DNA of 64,000 nucleotides, taken from NCBI RefSeq assembly GCF_947461875.1, contig NC_091505.1, forward strand, positions 23,890,033 to 23,954,032. Direction: 5' to 3'. Positions 51,912 to 62,300 of this stretch are shown here, one piece after another. The notes beneath the pieces are model-generated. The model did not search any database and had not been told where the DNA came from. It saw only the letters and a list, made by a program, of their open reading frames with translations. The DNA comes from Haliaeetus albicilla. Its lineage: Eukaryota > Chordata > Aves > Accipitriformes > Accipitridae. Every line of letters begins with the position of its first letter. Positions within the stretch are counted from its first letter, which is position 1. A program made the translations under genes and the position numbers.

Positions 51912-54900
51912 CCGGTGCTTCTCTAGGGCTGTGGTATCCCAGGGAAAGGCTGTCCTCTAATTACCCACTGTGCATTAATGTAGGAGAGCTGGTTGCTGTC
52001 TCGGCCACCGGCAGGGCTGGTGTCGGGCGTGTTGTGGGATGGTTTCACTCCTTTGCTCTTTCTGGTGGGAGCACCTGGTTCACTGGGCCAAGACCCCACA
52101 CTTCACCGCACGTGAGCCACCAGTCAGCACCAACTGGTGTCTCAGAACAGGTTTCACTTTCTCCTTCAATTTTTTTCTGAAGAGTGAATGAGCTTTCAGA
52201 AAAAAAATTATTTTGCATCCATCTCTGTTTATTCACACGTGCAATTTCAATGACCTTAAAAAGCAAACCAGGCAAGATCTTAAAATAAAGGCCTGGTGTG
52301 CTTAAGAGCATAAACACACATAGTTATGGCTCTCCAGGGTCCACCACTGCCCACTGCTAGAGGTCCTGAGCACCCAGTGAGACCACAGGCATGCGTGTCC
52401 AGCCTTTGCCACTCTGAAATCAGTGGGAGGTGGGAATGCTCAGCACCCTGATGGCTTAAGACAGTGAAAGAAGAGTGATGCTAATGGCCAGGAAAGGCAT
52501 GGGCTCAAATTTAGCAGACCTTAGCTGACCACAAACATCAAGAGGTATGGGGAGGAGAGTTGTCCTTGCTGGTGGAAGCCACCACTCCATTAGACTTTGT
52601 AGGTGATAAATGGCATGAAGTGGTTCCTACATTTCTGTCAACAACCCTCTGAGAGCAAAATCCAAGTCAAAACAAAACAGCACAGAAGCCAAATTTGCTT
52701 TTGACTGAGAGACAATGAGAATGAAAAAAAAAAAAAAGACAACTGTCTCCATCTCTGAGAGCCCTTCTTGTGCTTGTTTGCAATTCAATCGTGAGTCAGT
52801 GCTGTGGATATGGTGTGGTGGCATCGTACTCACTGTACCAGAAGGTCCAGATGGTCTCTCGGTGGCCCTCGCCAAAGAACCAGCACCTCCAGAAGAAGCC
52901 CTCATGGTGGAAAGTGAGGATCTCCTTCCTGACCTCTGTCGGCATTTCAGCCTGCGGAGGAATGAAAGCCCAAGCTGATACAGGGATGACCATGGTGGAA
53001 AGCGTGTATTGTTTGCTTAGACAGTTGTTGCTTTCATTTTTTGTTGGGGTTTTCATTTGTTGTCGTTCGAGTTGGTTTTGGAGGGGTTGGGGAACACAGA
53101 GGCAGCTGCTGTCCTTGGCTTTCTGCCGTATCACAGCTACAAAAAGTGCTGATAACAAATTGCCCTGCAGACCTTCACAGAACAGTTTCTTCTTTTTCTA
53201 ATATCTTTAAACCACTGGTTGCTAGAGCTGGATGGGTATGTCCGGGAGCAGAGCATTCTGGGTATATTCTACTTCTTAAACAGTTTCCTTCAGTAAATGT
53301 TGATGCTGTTGTAACCAGTAAGAAGCAGGCTGATTACCAGGTAAGCAATTTTAGGTATGACCCAATGCAACAGTTCAGATGTCTTTGCTGGTCTGCAGGA
53401 CCCATGTAAGGTCTGGCTTAACCCCAGAAGACAGCCCAACTCTAATGCTCCCAGTAAGCCTCTTCCAATCACCAGCCCAAAGGTTTCCTCCTTTCTATCT
53501 ATTGAGCCTGGTAGAAGTTATGCTAAACTTACCCAAGACACACATTATTCTGCCCACACCAGTCTTCTCATAGATGGTGATAGGGATGTTGGCAATTTTT
53601 CCTTTTTTGTGAGTCTGTTTCAACCCCCAGACCAGACCTGCCAGCACAAGGTTTAGGTCTCTCCAGAAGGGAGGATATTGCAAAGCTGAGTCATGGACTA
53701 TTTACCAAAAAACTTATTAAAACTATAGCCAAAATCAATTTTATCTTTAGCACATACAGTTTGGTAAAGGAAACGTGACTGCTACAAAATTACGTTTTGT
53801 GGAGGACGGAGAAACTCCGTACAGTCCTGTGAACTAGAGAAAGGAGATGGGTCCCAACGGGGAGGTGCTAAAGGATATTTCCCTCGCCTCAAAGTTTTTA
53901 TGCATCAGGTTATGACCGCTTTCCAGAACTCTGGCCTGATTCTCCTTTTACTTTCAGGGTAAAATACTAACTATGACAGTGGTAACAGGCAGCCCTCAAA
54001 CTTCATCAGCCGGATGGCTGCTGACTTAGTGCATCTACGGCACATTTAATCGCTGCTTGGCAGATACTCAAGACCATCCTTATCTGTAAGGGACAGGATT
54101 TGCCAGTTTAAGAAAGGGCAGAGAAGGTAAAAACACAGCCCATTGTACACAACCGGTAACTGAAATAGAAATAATAGAAACAGTGTCTGAAATAGAAATA
54201 AAATAGCTTAGAGGAAAGAGTAAGAGCAGTTCCTATTTCTGCCTGGTGCTTTTGAAGTCGCTCTGCCTTAGTGACAGGCACACTAGCATTTGGCCAAGAG
54301 TGTATCTTAAATGTTTGAGATGCTTATTCATGTTGTGCAGTGCAACGTCTCTAGTCTCTCCACTTTAAAAGACAACAGCACAAACGAAAATCTGAAACAA
54401 TTAACATTGCCGTTTCCCAAGCGCACAAAAAACGAGCGGCAGTCCTCTGTCCGTGACTCTCTGCCATCTCCGGAGCTTTACTGCGCTGCTTTAAACAGTA
54501 AAGGCAGTGTCTTCTGCCAAGCAGTTTTTCTATCATAATTTTTTCTTTTCAACAGAGAATGTCATTTGGAAACATGACTCAAGCGAACAGTGTCCTACAT
54601 TTGATTATGGGATTCTGAAATGAAAGAAAATATTTCTTGCTGGCATCATGATGCTTACCCAGTGTGACTCACCACACCAGAAAAAAATCAAACCTAATTG
54701 GATTGAACTTTAAAGTAACAAAAAGTCTGCACACAACAAGGATCTTCCTGTCATTTTGTAATTGAAACCACACATTGATCGGCACAAAAACATTTTTGAA
54801 GAGTGGGTGGCTCAAGGAACTGATCTGGTTGTTAGCTCATTGAAGAGTTAGACAATAGCAAGTGCAGCTAAAATCAAACTTTCGAAAGAATCTATAAACA

Positions 54901-55629
54901 AGTGATACCAGCAGTTAGCACTAAAATACCAAATTGTCCTTTGAAAATTACATTTCCAGCTAACTAAAATCCTATAAAAGTCTTAATTTTAAAATATATA
55001 GGCCTTTTCTTGTTAGATGGGCAGGCACTCTTGTCTACTCTGTTCTACATCTGATGTTCGCTTTTGTTTTCTGTCTGTGCCGTAGTCATATCACTTCAGA
55101 TGTAAAAGATTGCCAAGTCCTACACATACGAACTATTTTTAAATGAAGAAACTACAGAGGGAGAAATCTTTTAATGGCAAATATCAGGATATATCTTTTG
55201 TCTTTAGAGGCAAATGCTGTCAACAAGTAAAGCTCTTACATTTTTGCTTTTCATTCCCTAATGTTCATATCTGCCAGATTACAGAGATGCTGTCTTAATG
55301 TTTCCTAGACGCACTTTACTCCAGTCAAAATGCTAGATACTATGGAAAAGCTGGCTTGGATTTTAAAGTTAGCTCAGGCTGACATTTTACATTAGCAGGC
55401 CACTTTCAATGATTCAAATTTTAAATTATTTAAATTAGACGATTCTTCCGAAGTAAGACGAGATGTCAGAGTTTACCTCCCCGGTCCGCAGAGTGCTATT
55501 CCCACTCTCGAAGACGCCGCAGGTCTCCATAGCTAGAAGCCAGTAATCCGTCCCGAAAGCGATGAGAAAGAGCAACACGCCGGTGCCACCGAGGACCCCG
55601 GCCATGAGGGCAGCTACTCCAGCCTTCAT
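39845..55629 (-). CDS. TMEM182-like: TMEM182-like four-pass membrane protein (complete CDS, five exons)
   Basis: Joined coding exons are 55629-55477, 52951-52834, 50769-50671, 48052-47915 and 40074-39845 (738 nt, 245 residues plus stop). All four introns are GT-AG and phases agree (0, 1, 1, 1). Predicted membrane segments lie at about residues 4-27, 129-151, 162-183 and 213-237. A large extracellular loop between the first two carries the family signature TFHHEGFFWRCWF (64-76) and cysteines C37, C74 and C99. A second loop carries C202. The YRGFW, KxGGG and HYGWSF motifs also match TMEM182 in order. Human TMEM182 is about 229 residues. Known for the family: a muscle-enriched plasma-membrane protein induced during myogenesis, reported to restrain myoblast fusion through integrin beta-1. 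Inference: divergence suggests a paralogue rather than the TMEM182 orthologue, and the function may have shifted. No frameshift or internal stop is seen, so it appears intact. Confidence 0.9.
44699..44763 (+). repeat. 23-bp minisatellite, about 2.8 copies
   Basis: The unit begins GAAAACCAAGGAGCACAAGT and adds ACA. Copies are 44699-44721 (one G/A difference), 44722-44744 and a partial copy 44745-44763. Near-identity of the copies points to recent expansion. It sits in the last intron of the TMEM182-like gene, antisense relative to it as written. Confidence 0.9.
46770..47027 (+). mobile_element. Decayed CR1-type LINE fragment (reverse-transcriptase palm)
   Basis: Around 46790 one frame reads DVI-stop-LHFNK, matching the reverse-transcriptase motif DVIYLDFSKAF of CR1-like non-LTR retrotransposons. 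About 180 bases on, in the next frame, the translation reads GVPPRSMLGPFF-stop-NIFIN, matching the conserved GVPQGSxLGPxLFNIFIND block. Between them LEETEIGKGAVKWIGS fits the intervening helix. The copy has at least one frameshift and several stops, so it is an old 5'- and 3'-truncated fossil with no coding capacity. It lies antisense inside the last intron of the TMEM182-like gene. Confidence 0.82.
47915..48052 (-). CDS. TMEM182-like: TMEM182-like coding exon 4 (second membrane segment)
   Basis: 138 nt, phase 1 at both ends, encoding residues 124-169 plus one base. The acceptor is TTTTTTTTGGCCACGCAG and the donor is TCGG followed by GTAAGC. The peptide opens with VYRGFWTAF, matching VIYRGFWAV of TMEM182 with one residue fewer. 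It continues through a glycine/leucine-rich second membrane segment (about 129-151) and ends in YKVGGGFLLAS, matching YKAGGGSYIAA. The exon is GC- and CpG-rich compared with its AT-rich flanks. Confidence 0.92.
48053..50670 (-). other. Intron 3 of the TMEM182-like gene (2.6 kb)
   Basis: Bounded by GTGGGT and CACGCAG. Contains the 21-bp GC-rich duplication and an AT-rich block (49925-50065) that looks enhancer-like. No exon seen. Confidence 0.85.
49407..49445 (+). repeat. 21-bp tandem duplication containing TTCCCGGGATCCATCCC
   Basis: Two adjacent copies of a GC-rich unit starting at 49407 and 49428. It lies in intron 3 of the TMEM182-like gene. Confidence 0.85.
50671..50769 (-). CDS. TMEM182-like: TMEM182-like coding exon 3 (end of first extracellular loop)
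   Basis: 99 nt, phase 1 at both ends, encoding residues 91 (part) to 123 plus one base. The acceptor TTGTTGTTCTCTTTCAG is strong and the donor is GCAG followed by GTGGGT. The peptide reads TSQAHPKFCMHGYLFPMP then about fourteen residues to SYDTTA. This aligns without gaps to the TMEM182 segment between the WYT and SYDSA motifs, including its cysteine (C99 here). The two glycosylation sequons that I recall in that TMEM182 segment are replaced here by KFCM and PHPS. A longer open frame crosses this exon in another register and is not the real reading frame. Confidence 0.88.
51185..51545. other. AT-rich block dense in TAAT/ATTA cores in intron 2 (candidate conserved non-coding element)
   Basis: About twenty TAAT or ATTA cores occur in roughly 360 bases, including GAATTAATTAATGG and GAATTAATTATTAC, with little simple-sequence character. 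Such composition is typical of homeodomain- or POU-bound conserved enhancers in vertebrate gene deserts. Only composition is seen here; conservation is not tested. Confidence 0.35.
51879..51907 (+). repeat. Poly(T) run of 29 (poly(A) on the gene strand)
   Basis: 29 consecutive T in intron 2 of the TMEM182-like gene. I see no recognisable retrocopy attached. Confidence 0.85.
52415..52450 (+). repeat. Ancient amniote interspersed-repeat remnant (copy B)
   Basis: TGAAATCAGTGGGAGGTGGG followed by AATGCTCAGCACCCTG matches the same old repeat phrase as 13053-13094. It lies in intron 2 of the TMEM182-like gene. It is too short and diverged to name a family. Confidence 0.35.
52834..52951 (-). CDS. 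TMEM182-like: TMEM182-like coding exon 2 (first extracellular loop, family signature)
   Basis: Encodes residues 52-90 plus one base of codon 91. The acceptor is CATTCCTCCGCAG with a good pyrimidine run, and the donor is A followed by GTGAGT, near consensus. It carries TFHHEGFFWRCWF (64-76), the most diagnostic stretch of the protein, then an aromatic-rich segment TIWTFWY that matches the WKFWY region of TMEM182. A second acceptor-like CAG just inside the exon would start it at 52935 and is in frame with the alternative exon 1 donor. Confidence 0.9.
52952..55476 (-). other. Intron 1 of the TMEM182-like gene (2.5 kb)
   Basis: Bounded by GTAAAC and CCTCCGCAG in the preferred model. Contains the 27-bp-period direct repeat. 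No additional coding exon was recognised. An alternative exon 1/2 pair would widen this intron slightly on both sides. Confidence 0.75.
54160..54201 (+). repeat. Direct repeat of CTGAAATAGAAATAA, 27-bp period
   Basis: Two identical 15-bp copies begin at 54160 and 54187, in intron 1 of the TMEM182-like gene. Confidence 0.8.
55477..55629 (-). CDS. TMEM182-like: TMEM182-like coding exon 1 (start codon, first membrane segment)
   Basis: Encodes residues 1-51. The ATG is at 55629-55627. An in-frame TGA at 55662-55660 with no ATG between them fixes the start, although the Kozak context is weak (C at -3, A at +4). The first membrane segment is followed by FGTDYWLLA, which aligns with FGSDYWLLA in TMEM182. 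The exon ends GGGGAG followed by the donor GTAAAC (phase 0). A weaker upstream donor, GAGA followed by GTGGGA, would end the exon at 55506 in phase 1 and pairs in frame with an alternative exon 2 start. The sequon N44-S45-T46 is encoded only by the longer form. Confidence 0.85.
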
Positions 55630-55699
55630 GGGGCAGCAGGTAGGCAGCAGGATTGGAAATCAGAAAAAAAGAAAACCACTGAAGTTTCCAGGATCACTG

Positions 55700-55895
55700 G
55701 AAGAGGGAGAGGAGAGAAGTGCTATTTTGGGACACGGATAATAATCTGCTCCTGGCTGGTGTGAGTTTCAGTGGGTGGTGGGAACAGGACTAATAAAAGC
55801 AGATGACCTGGCGTAACCAAACAGCTGTGGCATTAAGGAACATGACAAATAGCTATTGAGACAGAGCAGGAAGATTTCCAAATAAACACATGGCT
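55700..55895 (-). promoter_or_regulatory. Putative upstream regulatory region with muscle-type motifs
   Basis: Seen upstream of the start codon: E-box CAGCTG at 55822-55827; a second E-box CACATG at 55887-55892; CTAATAAAAG at 55790-55799 (nine of ten positions of a MEF2 consensus); and CCAAAATAGC on the minus strand at 55730-55721 (one mismatch to a CArG box). No TATA box is obvious. TMEM182 is known as a muscle-induced gene, so the cluster is plausible, but each motif is short and could occur by chance. The transcription start is unknown, and a non-coding 5' exon could exist further upstream. Confidence 0.25.
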
Positions 55896-58800
55896 GTGCA
55901 TTTCAGAGGAGCGCTGCAGAGAGCCCTTAGCCTCAGCCAGTCGGGCAGCGGCTGTAGGTCATGAATAACCATTAACCATAACGATGCAGAACTGCCCAGG
56001 ACACTGGAGAGTTTTTAAAACCCCGTTTGTGCACGAGATTAGCAGAGAGGCTGTGCGTGGCTTGAGCAGATCTGAACTGGAAGATCTTTACCGTGTCACG
56101 GAGTCTGCAGTTTCCACAGCCATGGCTGTCAGGTACCTTTAGCCGTGTCCTCGCACGTGTGGTATAGAAGTGGCACTTGTGGAATATGCGTCTCCTTCAG
56201 CTCCTGCTCCCTCTGAACAAAACACTAATGCAGCTTTCACACAAAGTAACCCCAGAGATCCAAGCAGTAACATTAAAACATTGGTGATATCTTAAATTTC
56301 TTGGTGCTATCAGAAGTGATGCAATCAACCCGTGCAAACACGTTCAAATCAGGCAGGTCGCCATCTAACTAGGCAAGGAGCATTAAAATCAGGTGTACGT
56401 ACCAATATACCTAGAATGTCTTGCTATGCAGCTGTAGAAAGATGTTCTCGCTCCTACCACAGAAGAGCAGACTATATAGCATCCATACCCCTCCCACTGC
56501 CCGAGCCTGCTGTGGAAGAAGTGTCTCATGGGGACGAGGACATTCCCGCATGGAATTTCATTGCCATTTGGTTGGTAATGTTTTTGTCTTCTGCTGGAGC
56601 ATCTGCTGTAGATCACTGCCAGGAATGGGATGCCAGACTAGGAAAATTATAATTTCTGTAGGGCAGTAACTATATTCTTGTGACATGCCAGGAGGCTGGG
56701 GGAGGAAATTTGAATTACAGCAAAAATTTCAAGTTCTGACTTTCTAACCTTAGCCTAAGTCATGACCTGTTCTAAAAAGGGGGATAGATGAAGCTGTTGA
56801 CTTCCTCATCCTATGGGATTTTTTTGTTGCCAAATTAAATTCCAAATCAATTTAATAGTTAAAGTTAACTGTGAACATATGGGTATCTCAGAGAAACTGC
56901 ACACTGGTTAGGGAAACTGGAGAGGGTTGGGTAAAATTTTGACTACCCTTCTAGCCAACTGTTGAGGCATATGGGCTGATGAATATGCTCACTCTTCTTC
57001 TATGAGCACAATAGACTGTAAATTATAATAATTTATTCTATCCTCCGCATTGTTCTTACAGGGCCAGCAGGTTGTCTCAAAGGTTAGGTTTACATCTTGG
57101 TTGGTCGCTAAAATGGAAGAACGCCTTCTGATGTTAGTGTAACGAGATGGGAGTCCCCGCGGCAGGGCTGAACGCTGCTCTCGGCAGGTAGAGACGTCAT
57201 TGCGTGGCCTTCAGACACAGAGCGGTGGATGTGCACCTGATGGGAGAGCTGCACTACAAAGGTCGTTTTCAGGGAGGTGAAAATATACACCACGTCTCCA
57301 GCCTGCTTAACCATCTCTTTTCTTCCAAGCAACCTCTTTAGTCAGCTAAGGGAGAAGAGAAATCATTCTGACACAATACAGCCTCCCACCGAAACCCCTT
57401 GGCGTGCCCGTGGGGGAGCAACGAGCAGCTCCGCTCCTCCCGCGCTGCCTTGGCAGTGCCGCCTGGGAAACGAGCCCTCCTCAGCCCTGTAATTCTGCAT
57501 GAATAAACGTGCACCATCCCTCCTCAGCCACTAACTCACTCTCCCGTGTTTAGCTGCCATCTCCACTGGAAGCAATCCCTGCTCCTGCAATGGGTTTGCA
57601 CGGAGGTGCTTGTGGTCAACCCTCGCTACACCTCCACTCATCCCATTCCTACACATATTAAACCCCTCCCAGCCCATCCACTCTTTTTCCATAGTTTTGA
57701 ACTGCAATAACATACCCATCTTGCAGTCATCTGGTTACTTAGCAGGCAATGATTACTGAAATGAGACGACTTCTTCGTATCGAACGTAAAATTATTAATT
57801 AAATACAAAGTGCAACGTATCTATCACCTAAATAATCTTCAATATGTGTAATTTCAATCAGTTGCCATTTAACTAACACGTAATACTGGTTAAACCTGTC
57901 TGAAGTAACAAGGAAAATCGGTTGCCATCCACTCTTGTGATCTATATCTCAAAGCTGAATACGACTGACGGAGGAGCTTTGGCAATGCTTGAAGGAGCTC
58001 GGTGAAGACAAGGGTTTGCACACCAGAAGTGAGGACTTTTTTTGCAGATTGCATTGCAATTGCATAAAATTAAAATGCAAAGTGGGCACTTGTATATTTT
58101 AAAAAAAGGGATTAATGCACGCTTCCACATTTATGTGTGTGCTTTTTAGTCAGCTGTATCTGGCATTGCTGTATTTATGCTAATGCGTATTCACAAGTTA
58201 GCGCTGTTTGCCATTTGGAAGGTGTCCTCAGCAATTCTCAGTCCCATTGGCACAAAAACGCCTGCGTGGCTGAGGCAGAGCATTGCTGGTGCCCAGCCTT
58301 GGCTCCTCACCGGCTGTTATGTGCCCAGCCAAACATTTTCCAAATTCTTAGGCTGTGGAATAGGAATTGAGTTTGCAAGGTCAAAACGCTTCTCCATGCC
58401 ATGAGCTTTCCCTTCTCCTTGGCACACCCCCACGCACGTGCCCACCACCATTAGGATCTGAAAAATTCCTGGACATGATGGACAATGAGTCTGTGGCCAG
58501 GGCAGCTGCTCCAGCAGCACACGATGGGAGCACCCAGGCTTACTGGGGACAGTTAATGCATGTGATGGGACTACAGCCCCCTTCTGTTTCCTTCCATTCA
58601 GCTTGATTATTTTCTTTCATTAGACATCAACCCCATTGCAACCAGCCAGCCCAGACGGTGCTGGCTTCTCACACCAGCAGGTTGTGGGGGCTACCAGAGG
58701 AGCAAACTCGCTCAGCCAGGGTTCACCTAACTTCTGCACCCCCCTTGCTTCACTATTTCCCTTGTGCTTGGGAAAAAAAAGTAGATAAAATTAAAATTTT

Positions 58801-59300
58801 TATAATAGGAATGTTTTTGTCATAAGAGTAATAGTTCCTTTACTCCTCAGAAATAAAAAACATCTTTATTAATTATAAGATTCAGACACATTCTGATTTC
58901 AAAGTCTAAATTAGTTTTTTGGTTTTCTTTTGTACAAGCGTTTTGTTCATATAGATTTTATACAATGCAACAGACAGCCTTGTTAATAGACAGGACACAC
59001 ATATACTAGAAGAAAAGAAAAGGAAAAAAGAAAGAAGAAATGGCAAGAAAGCCACCAATAAATCATTCCAGCCCCCCTCTCTTCCTCCACAGTGAGAAAG
59101 GGCTGGGAATTTTCTGATGAACTAATCAGAAAACGTGGGGTTTAAAAACCAAATCTTTTTTGAGGAAGGGCTGGGGTGAGTGAGCACCTCTGGAAAAATT
59201 TTAAGAAGGGCATTTCTTAATTTTGAGTGTTTAATTTCAAAATTTTCAAAGAAAAAGTTCTGCTTTGGAGGGAAAAACACCTTTTGATGTCTATCAAAGA

Positions 59301-59340
59301 ATGATAGTAAATATGTAAATATGATACTAAATATGTAAAT
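59301..59340 (+). repeat. 20-bp tandem duplication ATGATAxTAAATATGTAAAT
   Basis: Two adjacent 20-bp copies differing at one base, followed by a related TTATGTAAAAT tail. AT-rich, non-coding. Confidence 0.85.
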
Positions 59341-62300
59341 TTATGTAAAATTTCTAATAAAATATTTTTTAAATTGTGATAAACTCATCCATATTTTTTC
59401 ATCTTATCATTTCCTGGGCTGCTTTATGATGTTGCCTTTGCATCTGAACTCTGTGTGGGAACGTGTAGAGTGTTGGGGATCAGACTGCAGACCTGGGGCC
59501 GCACTATTAACATCCAACATCCAGCACTTGATATTGGGAGACCATAAAGAAAGCACAGTGGGGCCATAAGGACGGCCCAGTATCTGCCCAGCATGAGCTC
59601 CATAACACTTTGTGCATTTACAACATGTAGGATAGGGGGAGAAAACAGGAATAAAAGGGCTTTTATTTTACAAAAATACTGTAGAATAAATCCTGGAATC
59701 AATAGTAGATTTTCAATTTCCCTAACATAACGGGATTTCACTCTCCATCCCTCACAGCCTCACCCAGGGCTCAAGGAGCCCTGATTTTACTCTACCAGCA
59801 GAGATAGTCTTTAATTTAGAGAAGGAAATAAATTATTTCCCAGCCAGGAACAGCAAGCCCTGGCCCCAACACTGGCCCCAGGTCCCACAGATGCTCTGCC
59901 CGGTCCATCCCACCCCTCAGCACGAGGTCCAGGAGGCACCTCCAGAGGGTGATGGAGCTCTCGGTTGGCCTGAACAACTATTAGGACCACACTTGTGTCC
60001 TCCTACAAAGCAATTCTTTGCATGTCAAACAGGCTGCCCTATATATAGGCGCTGGGCAGACCAGAAGCTCCTCTGCCTGTCTCCCCAGCCCAAAGGCAGG
60101 TATTTGGGGGGGGAAACCATGGAGGGGAGAAATCGTCCCAAACCAGTCTACAGCCTCCTCTCATTGCTAGCCGGTGCCTTAGTTAATATAACACCCCTGG
60201 AGCACCATAGCTACAGGTTTAGAACCCCCATCCTAAAAAAAACAAACCAACCAACAAAAAAGTAACAGCCTGCCACACCGTCTAAGCCTACAGAAACCAG
60301 TAACGCTGGTGGTTGTCCTTTGCAGCTTGCGCTGGGATCTCTGGAGCGCTACGCTAAAGGTGTATTAACTGACCACCACCATGACCCGTGCAGAAGACAG
60401 ACACCAATTATCAAGGAAAACGACCTTCCCTTTCCCCCCTTACCTCTTCTGGTGCCAGCGGGGAGCTGCCTTCAGGCTCCCCTTATCTAGAGAGGTCGAA
60501 CAAGGGTACCACCACAGACAGCCCTAGGACCTATGTGTAAGGAAAGGGACGTTGTATCCTAGGCATTTTAGTGACCTTTTTTTCCTAATTAACCCTGATG
60601 ATTTTTTTTTTCCCCCCTTAGCTTTTAAAGTGAAATTATGAATCTCCAAAACATATATACTTTAGCAAGGACCTGTGGCTAGTCAGCTCAGATTTTTCAC
60701 AGAATTAGTGTTTTACCTTTTGACTGATCAGAGACTCCATCAGCATGGTCTGAGCTATCATTATTTTTCGTGCTTTGATCCATGCTTACAGAAAAATTAT
60801 ATATTATGTAGATAGGTCAACATATTTTCACTCTCTCATGCTGAAAGCAGCAGATTTCTTGCAATTTTATAAATAGATGTGATTCAGGGCTGCCTTCAGA
60901 GACTTTTCTGAGTCTCTTTGGCAATCTGCATACCTGGAGCTTACCCTGACGATCTCTCATGCTCCACAAGATGTTCCACGTAGTGTTTCCTTAGGTAGAT
61001 GGGGTGAATATCTCTCTTGGGTCTTTGCCTTTATCATTGTGTCCACAAATCTCAGAACAAGAAGAAACCAAGAAGGAGAGCAAAGCCATCCGGACCACGA
61101 CAAGTGCTACCAACTTTGCCTTGGAAATGCCACCAACATCCCTGGACGGTTTTGCAAAGATCAACCCCACAGTATGAACTGCACAGGGAAGGGAGAGGAA
61201 TAGATATCCATATTGGCATTTGCCCCTTTAATTCTGCATTAAAATTATAATCACCAGTTCATCTCCATCCCATGCTCCTCTTTCATCTCTCCCGTCTACA
61301 TGTCTCTTGGAAGAAGCCCATAAGCCTGGATGTTGAAAGATCCTTAATGTTTCTTATAAGGTTGAATACCGCCCAGTACTTGATGTCAGGAGAGAAAAAA
61401 GCTCAGATTTGCCTCACCTGCTTCTTAAGTGTTGCCGGTACTTTCCAGGATTAAGCCATTATAATCTCCTGAAGCAGTTGTGAAATAAAATAAACACAAG
61501 TGTGATTTTCTGGTCAAAATAAAAATAAAAAGAAGTCCACGTGCTGAACACAAATGCTTTTTGGAGTTGCGAGTGCAAGGGAGATTTACAGCCTGATTTT
61601 TAAATGCGGCTGCTTGAGCTATGTGCCCAGACCTTTCTGATGTAGTTTTTGGGCTCTCACTTTGCCATTGAGCTACTGCCCATCATTAGTGACTTTTGCC
61701 TATTTTAACCTTAACTTTCAAAAGACTCCTGTAAACTTCCAGAGTAAGCACAGAGCAATAACTCTCTGAACTACTAAAGGAATCAAACTGATGCAATTTA
61801 TTTCCACAGAACCATGCAATATTCAATGATACACCGAATCCATGTTTTTAACACTTTTTAAAGGACTAAAACCCTGGAAAGAATTAATTAGGCATGCTCT
61901 GAAGCCTGAGCATTTAACAGTTTTCCACTCGGTTGTAGAATTTTAAGACCACCAACACTGGATACTGGCAAAGATTATCAAAGGTATTCTGGGCTGAAAT
62001 ACATACTAGTCAGAGGGCTTGGCCACTAAGCAACTGGAAAATACTTCATGAAAGCTTTAGCTGTGCTATTATATTTTGTAAAGAAACTTTAAGAAAAAAT
62101 CCATAGTATCTACAAGGTTAAATTTGGGGCAGAGTGACTCATTGGGAAAATATGTACTGCACAGAATATTGTCTTCTCTGCAGCTCAAGCAAATTGTTAA
62201 TACAGCAGAGAGGTATTTATGGTCCCAGCACTGCAAAGCAAGGTTGAAAGGGATTAAAGGGCTGGGATCCATGCAGGATCCGGCAGTGCATGTGCACAGG

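Larger units (their letters stand above)
50770..52833 (-). other. Intron 2 of the TMEM182-like gene (2.1 kb)
   Basis: Bounded by GTGAGT and TCTTTCAG. Contains the TAAT-dense block, the T29 run and an old repeat remnant. A pyrimidine-rich 3' part explains a long stop-free frame there. Confidence 0.85.
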
